Assembly: GCF_003385235.1 (NCBI RefSeq)
Contig: NZ_PQIA01000009.1
Location: 1-64,000, forward strand
DNA length: 64,000 nucleotides
Source: Amycolatopsis circi
GTDB taxonomy: Bacteria > Actinomycetota > Actinomycetes > Mycobacteriales > Pseudonocardiaceae
Direction of reading: 5' to 3'
Position numbers and translations under genes: made by a program. This document shows, one piece after another, positions 49,885 through 61,089 of this stretch. Each line of letters opens with the position of its first letter. Position 1 is the stretch's first letter. A model generated the notes under the pieces. That model made no database searches, had not been told where the DNA came from, and saw only the letters and a list, made by a program, of their open reading frames with translations.

Positions 49885-50917
49885 CCGGCAGGTGCGCGTT
49901 GATCTTGGCCACCAACGACTCCAGCCCGGCTCGCTCGTCCCGGTCGAGCGAAGCGAAGACCATCTCGTCAGCCTCGGCCAGCACCGCGTCGAGGCCGGTG
50001 ACCAGGTCGATCCCGGCGGGGGTGGCGTAGACGCGCTTGCGCCCGCCCTCCGTCCGCCGCTCGATCAATCCACGACGTTCGAGCCCCTTGAGCAGCAGCG
50101 AGACGTTCGCCGGAGTCGTGTGGCTCATCTCCGCGACGTCACGCTGGATGACTCCAGGCTGCCGCTCCAGGTAGCCGAGCACCATGGCCTGCTCGAAGGT
50201 GAGTTCGCGCGCACGGCTCCATTCCTCGATCCGCTTGCGCTGCGCCCAGCGAATCGACCGGAAAAGGTCGCCGGGCATCGGTTCCGGTCGCTTTTCCGGC
50301 TCTGGTGTTAAGTCTTTAACTCCGGCGTCCGCCTGAACGAGCGGCAGGAAAAGCTCGTCGACGATCGACCGGATCCGGGCGGGCCGGAGCGGTGCGAGGT
50401 CCAGCAGCAGGTCGTGGCGCACCAGCTGGAACGGCATCTCGAGCACCGCGCTGGAGAGGCCCGCCAGGTCGATCTCGCCCCGCGCGTGGGCACGCTGGTA
50501 GAGCGTCCGCCCGTGCGGGAGCAACCGGTCGCCGACGATCCGGTCGCGAACCTGGCCGGGAGTGGCGCCGGTGCTGGCCGACAGTCCGGAGGAAGCAGCG
50601 GCGGCCGCGATGGCCAAGAACCCGGCCAGGGCTTCGCTCACCGCGGTCAGGTACGCAAGAAGATCGCCGCGCAAAGTCCCGGTGTCGGGAACGGCGATCG
50701 GGTTGACGTCCCGGTGCCGCCGCATCGCGGCCAGCACGAGCTGGTCCTTGTTGGCCCATCGCCGATAAAGCACGGCCGCGCTCGTGCGAGCACGGACGGC
50801 GACCGATTCCATGGTCAGCCGCGCGTATCCGGCTTCGACCAGTTCGTCCCATCCGGCGGCCAGCAACGCGGACTCCAGCTGCTCTCCGCGGCGTCGGCGG
50901 ACGGGTTCAGAGGCCAT
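49874..50917 (-). CDS. TetR-MarR fusion regulator
   Basis: A 347-residue protein with two complete DNA-binding domains. Residues ~1-195 are TetR-like (GEQLESALLAAGWDELVEAG, then TMESVAVRARTSAAVLYRRW and KDQLVLAAM, followed by a helical TetR_C domain). After a Pro/Glu linker (~205-225), residues ~230-347 are MarR-like (TFEQAMVLGYLERQPGVIQRDVAEM, then TPANVSLLLKGLERRGLIER). It starts at the ATG at 50917; 50953 is an alternative. It is divergent from an FAD monooxygenase gene across an inverted repeat, so it probably controls that gene and itself. Confidence 0.88.
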   Translation of the reverse strand: MASEPVRRRRGEQLESALLAAGWDELVEAGYARLTMESVAVRARTSAAVLYRRWANKDQLVLAAMRRHRDVNPIAVPDTGTLRGDLLAYLTAVSEALAGFLAIAAAAASSGLSASTGATPGQVRDRIVGDRLLPHGRTLYQRAHARGEIDLAGLSSAVLEMPFQLVRHDLLLDLAPLRPARIRSIVDELFLPLVQADAGVKDLTPEPEKRPEPMPGDLFRSIRWAQRKRIEEWSRARELTFEQAMVLGYLERQPGVIQRDVAEMSHTTPANVSLLLKGLERRGLIERRTEGGRKRVYATPAGIDLVTGLDAVLAEADEMVFASLDRDERAGLESLVAKINAHLPGAS

Positions 50918-50929
50918 GCCGTTCACAGT

Positions 50930-50947
50930 AGAAAGGTTTGCCTTTCT
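50930..50947. promoter_or_regulatory. AGAAAGG-TTTG-CCTTTCT operator
   Basis: A perfect 7+4+7 inverted repeat in the 87-base gap between the TetR-MarR fusion and the FAD monooxygenase genes. It overlaps the likely promoters of both. It is the best candidate for the fusion regulator's TetR-half site. Confidence 0.68.
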
Positions 50948-51004
50948 TAGCAAGTTTCCCTACGCTGGCGTCCAGAATTTCTTCGGGAACCAGGGGGATG
51001 GAAA

Positions 51005-52471
51005 ATGTCGCAGGAAAACCTGTCCGCGCCGGAATTGCCGGTCCTGATCGCCGGAGCGGGCCCGACCGGGCTGACGCTGGCCTGTGAACTGGCCCGGCGC
51101 GGCGTCGAGTTCCGGCTGGTGGAAGCGTCTCCCGGCCCGCGCCCGGGCTCGCGCGGCAAGGGGCTCCAGCCGCGCAGTCTCGAGGTGTTCGACAACCTCG
51201 GCGTAATCGACCGCATCCTCGCCAACGGCCGGTCGGCGATGCCGATCCGGCTGATCGACCCCGACGGCCGGACGAGCGGCGGCCCGACCTACGAGGAGCG
51301 GCCCGATGTTCCTTACCCCGCAACGGTAATCACCCCGCAGTGGCGGGTCGAGGAAACCCTCCGCCGCCACCTCGACGAACTCGGCGGAACAGTCGAATTC
51401 GGCACCGCGCTTGAGAGTTTCGAGCAATCGGCCGACGCGGTGACAGCAGTCCTCCGCAGCGGGGACCAGACCGAAACCGTCGGCGCGCAATGGCTGGTCA
51501 GCTGCGAAGGCGGTCGCAGCGTCGTCCGCAAACAGGCTGGAATCGCCTTCGAAGGCGAGACGGACGAGCGGATCCGGATGATCGTCGCCGACCTGGCCGT
51601 TGACGGCATCGACCGCGACGCCTGGCACATGTGGCGCTGCGAGGAGGGCTTCGTCAGCCTTTGCCCGCTGCCCTCCACCGAACTGTTCCAGTACCAAGCG
51701 CCCATTCTCGGCGAAACCGACCTCGACCTCGCCACCCTGCAAACGATCCTCGACCGGCGAAGCGGCCGCAGCGACGTCCGCCTGCGAAGCCCGGAATGGA
51801 CGTCGGTGTGGCGCTCCAACACCCGGCTGGCCGCCCGCTACCGCAACGGCCGCGTCTTCCTCGCCGGCGACGCCGCGCACGTGCACTCCCCCGCCGGCGG
51901 CCAGGGCATGAACACCGGCATCCAAGACGCACACAACCTGGGCTGGAAACTCGCCGCCGCCTCGCCCGCCCTGCTCGACACCTACGAGTCCGAACGCCGC
52001 CCGATCGCCGCCGGCGTGCTGCAGTTGTCGACCGCGCGGATGGCCGAAGCCGCCAAGCAAAGGAGCATCCCGATCCGCAGCGATCGAGCCACGACCCAGC
52101 TCAGCGTCAACTACCGCGGGTCCGTTCTGGCCCGCGACGACCGTGCCGATTCCGCCCAGCTCCGCGCAGGCGACCGCGCCCCCGACGCCCCCGGCCTCAC
52201 CACCGCGACCGGCGAACGCCGCCTCTTCGACCTCACCCGCGGCGGCCAGTTCACGCTGCTGAACTTCGGCCCGCGGTTCGACTCGACCGTCCGCACCTTC
52301 CACGTCGTCGCGCACCCCTCCGCGGCCGACGAGATCGCCGATTCCGCCGGCCACCTGGCCCGCGCGTACTCCCCGACCGAACGCACCCTGGTTCTGCTCC
52401 GCCCCGACGGCTACATCGGCCTGATCTCGGACGCGGGCGACTTCGCAGCTGTCACGGAGTACCTGCTCTAG
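51005..52471 (+). CDS. FAD-dependent monooxygenase (aromatic hydroxylase type)
   Basis: A 488-residue flavoprotein of the PheA/TfdB group. It has the FAD dinucleotide motif GAGPTGLTLA near the N-terminus, an EG variant of the DG motif (CEGGRSVVRKQAG) and GDAAHVHSPAGGQGMN, which binds the FAD ribityl chain. The C-terminal thioredoxin-like part (~380-488) completes the family layout. Members hydroxylate phenols, polyketides or rifamycin-type antibiotics. With a TetR-MarR regulator opposite and a MarR gene after it, a detoxification role is plausible; the substrate is unknown. Confidence 0.92.
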   Translation: MSQENLSAPELPVLIAGAGPTGLTLACELARRGVEFRLVEASPGPRPGSRGKGLQPRSLEVFDNLGVIDRILANGRSAMPIRLIDPDGRTSGGPTYEERPDVPYPATVITPQWRVEETLRRHLDELGGTVEFGTALESFEQSADAVTAVLRSGDQTETVGAQWLVSCEGGRSVVRKQAGIAFEGETDERIRMIVADLAVDGIDRDAWHMWRCEEGFVSLCPLPSTELFQYQAPILGETDLDLATLQTILDRRSGRSDVRLRSPEWTSVWRSNTRLAARYRNGRVFLAGDAAHVHSPAGGQGMNTGIQDAHNLGWKLAAASPALLDTYESERRPIAAGVLQLSTARMAEAAKQRSIPIRSDRATTQLSVNYRGSVLARDDRADSAQLRAGDRAPDAPGLTTATGERRLFDLTRGGQFTLLNFGPRFDSTVRTFHVVAHPSAADEIADSAGHLARAYSPTERTLVLLRPDGYIGLISDAGDFAAVTEYLL

Positions 52472-52480
52472 CCTCTTCCC

Positions 52481-52909
52481 ATGTCCGCCCCCGACGAACT
52501 GGCCGCGACGCTGTACGGCGCGGTCAGCCTGATCGCCCGCAGGCTGCGCCAGAGCCAGGTCGCGGCCGAACTGTCCCTGCCGGAACGCTCCGCGCTGTCC
52601 CGCCTGGACCGCGACGGCCCGGCCACCACCGCCGCGCTGGCCCGCGCCGAGCAAATCACTCCGCAGGCGATGAGCACGACCATCAGCGGCCTGGCCACGC
52701 GCGGCTTCGTAACCCGCGACGCCGACCCCGCCGACGGACGGCAGATGATCGTCACGCTCACTCCCGAAGGCAGCGAGGTCCTGCGGGCTCGCCGCGATGC
52801 CCGGATGCGTCAGTTCGAGGCTTCGCTCAGCACCGGATTCTCGCCGGAGGAGCTGGCGGTGCTGAAGGAAGCAGCCCCACTGCTGGAACGGCTAGGCCAG
52901 ACGTTCTGA
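52481..52909 (+). CDS. MarR-family regulator
   Basis: A 142-residue winged-helix regulator (SLPERSALSRLDRDGP, then ALARAEQITPQAMSTTISGLATRGFV, and wing residues RDADPADGRQMIVTLT). It lies nine bases after the monooxygenase stop, so it is in that operon. Together with the divergent TetR-MarR fusion, two MarR-type domains control this small locus. MarR ligands are often phenolic, which fits the monooxygenase. Confidence 0.9.
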   Translation: MSAPDELAATLYGAVSLIARRLRQSQVAAELSLPERSALSRLDRDGPATTAALARAEQITPQAMSTTISGLATRGFVTRDADPADGRQMIVTLTPEGSEVLRARRDARMRQFEASLSTGFSPEELAVLKEAAPLLERLGQTF

Positions 52910-52951
52910 ACCGCTCCACCGCACGCCTTTGACTCGCTACGGTGGAGCGTC

Positions 52952-53718
52952 ATGAGCGGGCTGGAGACGGGCGCTGTCAAGATCGGCGGGAAAATCGCGA
53001 CACACGGGGCGAAGTCGTGGCTGCTGCGGTGGAAGGACCGGAAGACCCGCGGATTGAGCCTGGTCGATCTCGCTGCTGGCGCTGGACCGCTCGCACGGGC
53101 GAACTTGGACTCGTTGATTCGCCGCTCCTCCACGGACGCATCCGAGTGACCAGCACCCGGCTGATTCCGCACGCGCGAAGGTTGAAGAATCTCAAATCGC
53201 TGTCGGTCCGCGTCTTCGATTCCGATCTTGCCGTCATTTCGAAGGCACCAGCAACTACCCCGACGTGAAAGCCCGGAAAAGGGCTTCCGCGACTGCGCGC
53301 TCTCGGCCTGTTCCGCTATGTCGCATGGCGGAGATTTCGAGTATTCGCGGGGCTCTCGAACCTCACCGACTTGGCTCTCGGCAACTTGTCCGCCGTAGAA
53401 AGCCTCGATGCCTTGGCCGGGATGAAAACCTCGCCGAACTGACCGTGCGCGCGATCGCCGCCACGCCGCCTCTCATACAGGTGCGAACGTTGGAGCATTT
53501 CGATCTCCGGCCTCACCACGTTCGCCGACGCTTTTCCGGAACTCACCAGACTGAGCCTGCTCCACGAAAGCGCGCCGAACCTGGAGCCGCTACTCGCCTT
53601 GCCGCTCCAGAAACTGAGCCCGTTGAAAGGCTGCGAGCTGAAACTGCGGATAAGCCAGGCTGGGGAGCTGATCGGAGCCGACCAGCTCGGCCCCGGCATA
53701 AAACTAGAGCGCTGCTAG
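52952..53718 (+). pseudogene. Decayed NACHT/LRR-like gene
   Basis: The first ~65 codons (52952-53149) encode MSGLETGAVKIGGKIATHG and a charged segment like the start of actinobacterial NACHT-domain proteins. The NTPase part is missing. From ~53160 leucine-rich repeat fragments follow in shifting frames: ARRLKNLKSLSVRVFDSDL, LSNLTDLALGNLSAVESLD, ENLAELTVRAI, then FADAFPELTRLSLLHESAPN and LEPLLALPLQKLSPLKG to a TAG at 53716. So a large deletion and at least three frameshifts have left only the two ends. Bacterial NACHT-LRR proteins include antiphage NLRs. This copy should be inactive. Confidence 0.68.
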
Positions 53719-54096
53719 CCGCCGGGCCACAGTGGAACTCGGATGCGCTTCGTCCGCTTCCTGGTATCCTGGCCGACGGACAGCAGACTCGATCCAAGAG
53801 GATTCCTATCGTGGTGGGTGAAGACGACATCTCCGGGTGAGCCCGGGGCACGGGCCATTACGGCACCGGCCCCTCGCTGATCCCTGCGCGGCTCCCAGAC
53901 CGCGCGTGGAGGTTCCCCGTGCCGGTCACACGACCCACGGGCTGCGAGGCACCCCGACCCCAGGCAGGCGCGAGCGCGCCGCCGCTCCAGGTCGGACGAA
54001 GCCCGGGAACGGGCAGGTCGCGGATGGCCCTACCCAAGTCGTCCACACCAACACCAGCAGGACCACACTCCTGCCGATCCACCGCGAGGCCGCACC
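53719..54096 (+). promoter_or_regulatory. Long leader of the ABC-F operon with alternative hairpins
   Basis: A TATCCT box at 53765-53770 would start a ~320-base leader. After the small ORF (53811-53840) come several GC hairpin arms. GGGGCACGGG (~53845) can pair with CCCCGTGCC (~53918), while CCCGTG (~53919) can instead pair with CACGGG (~53936). Mutually exclusive pairing ahead of an ABC-F gene is the layout of ribosome-mediated attenuators known for antibiotic-resistance ABC-F genes. Actual structures were not computed. Confidence 0.5.
53811..53840 (+). CDS. Short leader ORF (9 codons) upstream of ABC-F genes
   Basis: GTG GTG GGT GAA GAC GAC ATC TCC GGG TGA encodes MVGEDDISG. An AAGAGGAT ribosome site lies ~8-10 bases upstream. 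It sits ~35 bases into the presumed transcript and just ahead of the hairpin arms, where ribosome stalling by an antibiotic could open the operon. The coding status is inferred from position, not from conservation. Confidence 0.42.
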   Translation: MVGEDDISG

Positions 54097-55715
54097 ATGT
54101 CCGATCTTCGTATTGTCCTGTCCGGGATTTCCTTCTCCTGGCCCGACGACACCCTCGTCTTCGACCAGCTTTCCGCCACTTTCCCCGCTGGCCGGACGGG
54201 TCTCGTCGCGCCCAACGGGGCCGGGAAGTCCACTCTTCTGAAGCTCATCGCCGGGCAGCTCAAACCCGCGGCGGGCAGTGTCGGCGTCGACGGGGTTCTC
54301 GGGTATCTCCCCCAGGACCTGCCGCTCACCGCCGACCGCACGGTTGCCGAGGTGCTCGGCATCGACGCGATCCTCAAGGCCATCACGGCCGTCGAGGAGG
54401 GGGACGCGGCCGAAGCGCACTTCACCGCGATCGGCGCGGACTGGGACATCGAGGACCGCACCCGGGCGCAGCTGGACCGGCTCGGGCTGGGCGATCTCGC
54501 GCTCGACCGGCTGCTCGGCACGCTCAGCGGCGGCCAGGTCGTCTCCCTCGGGCTCGCCGCGCAGCTGTTGCGCGGCCCGGACGTCCTGCTGCTCGACGAA
54601 CCCACCAACAACCTCGACCAGACCGCCCGCCAGCAGCTCTACGACGTGCTTTCCGACTGGTCCGGCTGTCTCGTCGTGGTCAGCCACGACCGCGCGCTGC
54701 TCGATCGGATGGACCGGATCGCGGAGCTTGGCGCGGACGAAATCCGGTTCTACGGCGGCAATTTCACCGAATACGAAGAGACCGTGCGGGCCGAACGCGA
54801 GGTCGCGGAGAAGAATATCCGCAACGCCGAACAAGAGGTCAAACGCGAGAAGCGCGAAATGCAGCAGGCTCGGGAACGCGCGGCGAAACGGGCCAGCAAC
54901 GCGCAGCGGAATCTGTCCAACGCCGGGTTGCCGAAAATCTTCGCGGGCACGATGAAGCGCAACGCGCAGGAGTCCGCGGGGAAGGCGGACGGGACGCACG
55001 CGGCGCGGGTCAGCGCGGCGAAGGCCAAGCTCGACCAGGCGGAACGGTCGCTGCGGGAGGATCAGAAGATCAGTCTGGAGCTGCCCAAGACCGCGGTTCC
55101 GGCGGGGCGGACGTTGTTTGACGGCAAGCATCTTCGGGTGCGCGAGCTGTTCGCGGGCGAGGGCGCGGACCTGTCGATCCGGGGTCCGGAAAGGATCGCG
55201 CTCACCGGACCGAACGGCGTCGGCAAGTCGACGTTGCTGCGACTGATGCACGGCACGCTCACGCCGGACGCGGGCGAGATCAGCCGGGCGGACGGACGGA
55301 TCGCGTATCTGTCGCAGCGGCTCGATTTGCTGGATTCCGAACGCACGGTCGCGGAGAATCTTGCCGACGCGGCACCGGAAATGCTTCCTGCGGACAGGAT
55401 GAATCTGTTGGCGCGCTTCCTGTTTCGCGGCGCGCGGGCGCACTTGCCGGTCGGGGTGCTGTCCGGCGGCGAACGACTGCGCGCGACGCTCGCGTGTGTC
55501 CTGTTCGCCGAGCCTGCCCCGCAACTGCTGCTGCTCGACGAGCCGACGAACAACCTCGACCTGGTCAGCGCCGGCCAGCTGGAAAGCGCGCTCAACGCCT
55601 ACCAGGGCGGGTTCGTGGTGGTCAGCCACGACGAGCGGTTCCTGGCCGAGATCGGCGTCGACCGCTGGCTGCGGCTGGAAAACGGCCAGCTTCGGGAGAC
55701 GGCCGGGATCACGGA

Positions 55716-55719
<4 letters not shown>
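54097..55719 (+). CDS. ABC-F family ATPase (ribosome-associated), first copy
   Basis: A 540-residue soluble protein with two ABC domains and no membrane part. Domain 1 has APNGAGKS, LSGGQ, LLLDEPTNNLD and VVSHD. Domain 2 has GPNGVGKS, LSGGERLR and again LLLDEPTNNLD. Between them (~225-330) a charged helical linker (EVKREKREMQQARERAAKR) is the P-site tRNA-interaction motif region that displaces antibiotics or assists translation. Its stop overlaps the next ABC-F start (ATGA). The leader with a small ORF suggests an antibiotic-induced resistance factor; a housekeeping translation role is the alternative. Confidence 0.92.
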
Positions 55720-57332
<1,613 letters not shown>

Positions 57333-57411
57333 GCCACACCGGGAGGATGTCCAGCGGCAAGCCCCGGCACCGACCACCCCGCGGAACATCCGCCCGCGAA
57401 GGGAACGACAG

Positions 57412-58539
57412 ATGATGCACGAAGTCCTGCGCCGCCACGTCGACTCCGGGTTCGTCCCGGGCGCGGTCGCCCTCGTCGCGCGCGGCGACGACGTCCAGGT
57501 GACCGCGGTGGGATCTCTCGACGTCGAGGGCACCGCGCCGATGACTCGCGACTCCATCTTCCGGCTCGCCTCCATCACCAAGCCGATCACCGCGGCAGCC
57601 GTGCTGATGCTGGTCGAGGACGGCCTGTTCCACCTGGACTCACCCATCGCCGAATGGCTGCCCGAACTGGCCGACCCGATGGTCGTCCGGACGCCGCAGA
57701 GCCCAGCCGACGACGTCGTACCTGCCGAACGGCCGATCACCGTCCGCGACCTGCTGACCTTCCGCGCCGGGTACGGCTTCCCGTCGGACTTCTCGTTGCC
57801 GCAGGTCCAGGAGTTGTTCAAGGTGCAGACTGACGGCCGCGAGGTGCGGCTGCGTCCGGAGCCCGACGTTTGGCTCGCCCGGCTGGCCCGCATCCCGCTG
57901 CTGCACCAGCCCGGCGCGGCCTGGCTGTACGACACCTGCGCCGACCTGCAAGGCATCCTGATCGCCCGCGCGTCCGGCCAGTCGCTGCCGGACTTCCTCG
58001 CCGAGCGGGTGTTCGAGCCGCTCGGCATGGTCGACACCGCGTTCGAGGTTCCCGCGGCCAAACGGCACCGCTTCGCCAGCTACTACCGCGCGGGCGAGAA
58101 CGGCCTGGAGCTGGCCGACGCGCCGGACGGCCAGTGGCGCGAGGTGCCGCCGTTCCCGGCCGGATCCGGCGGGTTGGCAGGCACTGCGGACGATTGGCAC
58201 CGCTTTGCCCGAATGCTCCTTTCCGAGGGCGAAGGACTGCTGTCGAAGGAATCAGTCCGGCAGATGACGACCAACCACCTGACCGCGCAGCAGCGCGCGG
58301 CCAACCCGGTCTTCCTCGAAGGCCAAGGCTGGGGGTTCGGCGGCGCGGTCGACGTCGAGCCGACGCAGCCGTGGCAGGTCCCCGGCCGCTACGGCTGGGT
58401 TGGCGGCTCCGGAACCAGCGCCTACCTGACTCGCTCGACCGCCGAGGTGGCGATTCTTCTCACCCAGCGCGCGGTGGACGGGCCTGGCGGCATCCCGCAG
58501 ATGCAGGACTTTTGGCGCGAGGCGGCCGCGCCGGAGTGA
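57412..58539 (+). CDS. Beta-lactamase-family serine hydrolase
   Basis: A 375-residue class C-like hydrolase. Ser-x-x-Lys is SITK in [12 protein letters not shown], the YDT-type second motif is in [11 protein letters not shown], and the late [11 protein letters not shown] replaces HxG. No signal peptide is present. This EstB-like pattern usually means an esterase or transacylase. ATG at 57412 or 57415 both follow AAGGGAACG. It starts 79 bases after the ABC-F pair and may share its transcript, but a role in resistance is not shown. Confidence 0.87.
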   Translation: MMHEVLRRHVDSGFVPGAVALVARGDDVQVTAVGSLDVEGTAPMTRDSIFRLASITKPITAAAVLMLVEDGLFHLDSPIAEWLPELADPMVVRTPQSPADDVVPAERPITVRDLLTFRAGYGFPSDFSLPQVQELFKVQTDGREVRLRPEPDVWLARLARIPLLHQPGAAWLYDTCADLQGILIARASGQSLPDFLAERVFEPLGMVDTAFEVPAAKRHRFASYYRAGENGLELADAPDGQWREVPPFPAGSGGLAGTADDWHRFARMLLSEGEGLLSKESVRQMTTNHLTAQQRAANPVFLEGQGWGFGGAVDVEPTQPWQVPGRYGWVGGSGTSAYLTRSTAEVAILLTQRAVDGPGGIPQMQDFWREAAAPE

Positions 58540-58602
58540 TCCGGCGCGGGTCGCGCACTGTACTGTGGCCCGCGGGCACGAGGCAACGACGAGGGGTCAG
58601 AC

Positions 58603-59757
58603 GTGGGCATCTTCGACAAGATCCGCGGCGAGTTCATCGACATCATCGAGTGGACCGACGACAGCCGGGACACCATTGTGTGGCGCTTCCCGCGCTACGA
58701 CAACGAGATCAAGATGGGCGCCAAGCTCACCGTCCGCGAATCGCAGGCCGCGGTCTTCGTGAACGAGGGCCAGGTCGCCGACGCGTATCCGCCGGGCATG
58801 TACACGCTGCAGACGCAGAACATGCCGATCATGTCCACCCTCAAGGGCTGGAAGTACGGCTTCGACTCGCCGTTCAAGGCCGAGGTGTACTTCGTCAACA
58901 CCCGGCAGTTCACCGACCTCAAATGGGGCACGCAGAACCCGGTCATCCTGCGCGACGCCGAGTTCGGCATGGTCCGGCTGCGCGCGTTCGGCGGCTACGC
59001 GATCCGCGTCGTCGAGCCGGTCGCGCTGCTGAAGGAACTCGCCGGCACCGATCCGCAGTTCCGCACCGAAGAGGTGTCGGACTACCTGCGCAGCATGGTC
59101 ATCAGCAAGCTCGGCCCCGCGATCGCGGCCGCCAAGGTGCCGATGCTCGACCTGGTCACCCAGCAGGACCAGATCGCGGGCAAGATCGCAGTCGCGCTGA
59201 ACCTCGAACTGCGCGAGGTCGGCATCGAGATCTCGAAGTTCATGATCGAGAACATCTCGGTGCCGCCCGAGGTCGAGGCCGCGATGGACAAGCGGACCCA
59301 GATGGGCGTGGTCGGCGACCTCGACCAGTACACGAAGTTCCAGTCCGCGAACGCGATCGAGGCGGCGGCGAACAACCAGGGCGGCGCGGGCGAGGGGCTG
59401 GGCATCGGCCTCGGCATGGCGCTCGGCCAGCGCGCGGCCGGGCCGCAGCAGCAGCCCGCCCCGCAGCAGTACCAGCAGCAGGCTCCCCAGCAATACCAGC
59501 AGCCGCAGTATCAGCAGCAGGCTCCGCCGCAGATGCCGCCGCCGCTGCCGCAGGGCGAGCAGTGGTTCATCGGCGCGAACGGCCAGCAGCTCGGTCCGTT
59601 CGACCGCTCCGGCCTCGGCCAGCAGATCTCCTCGGGCGCCCTCGGCCAGGACACGCTGGTGTGGAAGGCGGGCATGGCCCAGTGGACCCCGGCCGCGCAG
59701 GTGCCGGAGGTGTCGGCGCTGTTCGGCGCGGCCCCGCCGCCGCTGCCGCCGTCCTGA
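58603..59757 (+). CDS. SPFH-domain protein with C-terminal GYF_2 domain (YdjI-like)
   Basis: A 384-residue protein. Residues ~1-260 form an SPFH (band 7) domain of the 'virion core' YdjI type (GEFIDIIEWTDDSRDTIVWRF, then QSQAAVFVNEG-like strands, and DYLRSMVISKLG). A Gln/Pro-rich linker (~280-315, QQYQQQAP repeats) leads to a GYF_2 domain (WFIGANGQQLGPFDRSGL, WKAGMAQW). No membrane segment is present. In Bacillus, YdjI works with the zinc-ribbon protein YdjG and PspA at the membrane; the next gene is such a partner. GTG start with GAGGGG upstream. Confidence 0.9.
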   Translation: MGIFDKIRGEFIDIIEWTDDSRDTIVWRFPRYDNEIKMGAKLTVRESQAAVFVNEGQVADAYPPGMYTLQTQNMPIMSTLKGWKYGFDSPFKAEVYFVNTRQFTDLKWGTQNPVILRDAEFGMVRLRAFGGYAIRVVEPVALLKELAGTDPQFRTEEVSDYLRSMVISKLGPAIAAAKVPMLDLVTQQDQIAGKIAVALNLELREVGIEISKFMIENISVPPEVEAAMDKRTQMGVVGDLDQYTKFQSANAIEAAANNQGGAGEGLGIGLGMALGQRAAGPQQQPAPQQYQQQAPQQYQQPQYQQQAPPQMPPPLPQGEQWFIGANGQQLGPFDRSGLGQQISSGALGQDTLVWKAGMAQWTPAAQVPEVSALFGAAPPPLPPS

Positions 59758-59782
59758 GCCGCTTCAACCTTCCGGGGGACCC

Positions 59783-60916
59783 ATGACTGATCCACGTTCC
59801 CAGCAGGGCGGCGTGGCCAACACGACCTATCCGTGCGGCGGCTGCGGCGCGCGGCTGGAGTTCGCGCCGGGCACGACGGCCATGCAGTGTCCGTACTGCG
59901 GGTTCCGGCAGGAGATCGCCGCCGGCGACCGGGAGATCCGCGAGATCCCGTTCGCCGAGCTGGCGAACCTGGCGCGCAAGCCGGTGGGTTCGATCGGCAA
60001 GTATGTCTTCGTGTGCCAGCGATGCGCGGCGAGGACGGAAACCAACGAGACCGCCAGCATGTGCCAGTTCTGCGGCGCGCCGCTGGTCATCGATCCGGGC
60101 GCGTCCGGGCAGCTGGTGCCGGAGGGCGTGCTGCCGTTCGCGTTCGACCGTCCCGCGGTGAGCACACACCTGAAGAAGTGGACGTCTTCGCGCTGGTTCG
60201 CGCCGACCGCGCTGAAGAAGGTCACCACGGCCGAGTCCACGAAGAGCACGTACATCCCGCACTGGACGTACGACTCGCAGACCGTCTCCGTCTACACCGG
60301 TGCGCGCGGCGAGTACTACTACGTCACCGAGAGCTACTACGAGAACGGCGAGCGCAAGACGCGCGAAGTGCGCCATACGCGCTGGTACCCGGCGCGCGGA
60401 CGGGTCGCGCGGAATTTCGACGACGTCCTGGTGCCGGCGAGCACCCAGCTGCCGTTGCCGGAGCTGGACAAACTCGCGCCGTGGCCGCTGCTCGACTCCG
60501 CGCCGTACCAGCCGCAGTTCCTCTCCGGGCATTTCGCGCTGCGGTACGACGTCGAGCCGGAGAACGGCTTCGAAGAGGCGAAGAACCGGATGGCCCCGGT
60601 CATCGCCGACGACTGCAAGTACGACATCGGCGGCGACACCCAGCAGCTGAATTCGGTCGACACACAGCACAGCAACGTGACCTTCAAGCTGATGCTGCTG
60701 CCGGTGTGGGTCGCGACCTATGTGTACGCCGGGAAGAACTGGCAGATCCTCGTCAACGGCCGCACCGGCGAGATCCACGGCCAGCGTCCGTGGAGCAAGG
60801 TCAAGATCGCCGTCGCGGTGGTGCTCGCGCTGATCGTGATCGCGGCGATCGTCTACTTCGTCGCGATGAAGGGCCACAGCACGGGCACGACCCACCATTC
60901 CGTTACGCACCACTGA
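59783..60916 (+). CDS. Zinc-ribbon membrane protein (YdjG-like partner)
   Basis: A 377-residue protein with two zinc ribbons at the N-terminus: CGGCGARLEF...CPYCGF (~18-41) and CQRCAART...CQFCGAP (~78-100). A long soluble middle follows, and one membrane segment near the C-terminus (KIAVAVVLALIVIAAIVYFV split, ~340-360) ends in a short His-rich tail. It starts 25 bases after the SPFH gene. The pair resembles the ydjG/ydjI unit that anchors an SPFH protein to the membrane under stress. The repeated Tyr-rich YYYVTESYYENGER segment is a noted oddity. Confidence 0.86.
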   Translation: MTDPRSQQGGVANTTYPCGGCGARLEFAPGTTAMQCPYCGFRQEIAAGDREIREIPFAELANLARKPVGSIGKYVFVCQRCAARTETNETASMCQFCGAPLVIDPGASGQLVPEGVLPFAFDRPAVSTHLKKWTSSRWFAPTALKKVTTAESTKSTYIPHWTYDSQTVSVYTGARGEYYYVTESYYENGERKTREVRHTRWYPARGRVARNFDDVLVPASTQLPLPELDKLAPWPLLDSAPYQPQFLSGHFALRYDVEPENGFEEAKNRMAPVIADDCKYDIGGDTQQLNSVDTQHSNVTFKLMLLPVWVATYVYAGKNWQILVNGRTGEIHGQRPWSKVKIAVAVVLALIVIAAIVYFVAMKGHSTGTTHHSVTHH

Positions 60917-60970
60917 ATTTTCCAGGGAAGTGATGTTCCATGCTGATGGGCATGGTTCTCGGCGACCGCT

Positions 60971-60991
60971 GCTCCCGCGCTTCGCGGGAGC
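60971..60991 (+). terminator. Terminator hairpin
   Basis: GCTCCCGCG, loop CTT, CGCGGGAGC: a 9-bp GC-rich stem 54 bases after the zinc-ribbon gene stop and 98 bases before the methyltransferase start. It probably ends the SPFH operon. Confidence 0.75.
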
Positions 60992-61089
60992 ACGCGGGTT
61001 CGCCACTGTCTTGACCGGCGGGAATCCTCGCCCGCTCTCCGCGAAGCGTCGACGGCTGACTGGCCCTTCGACCCTTCCCGGGAGCATTA

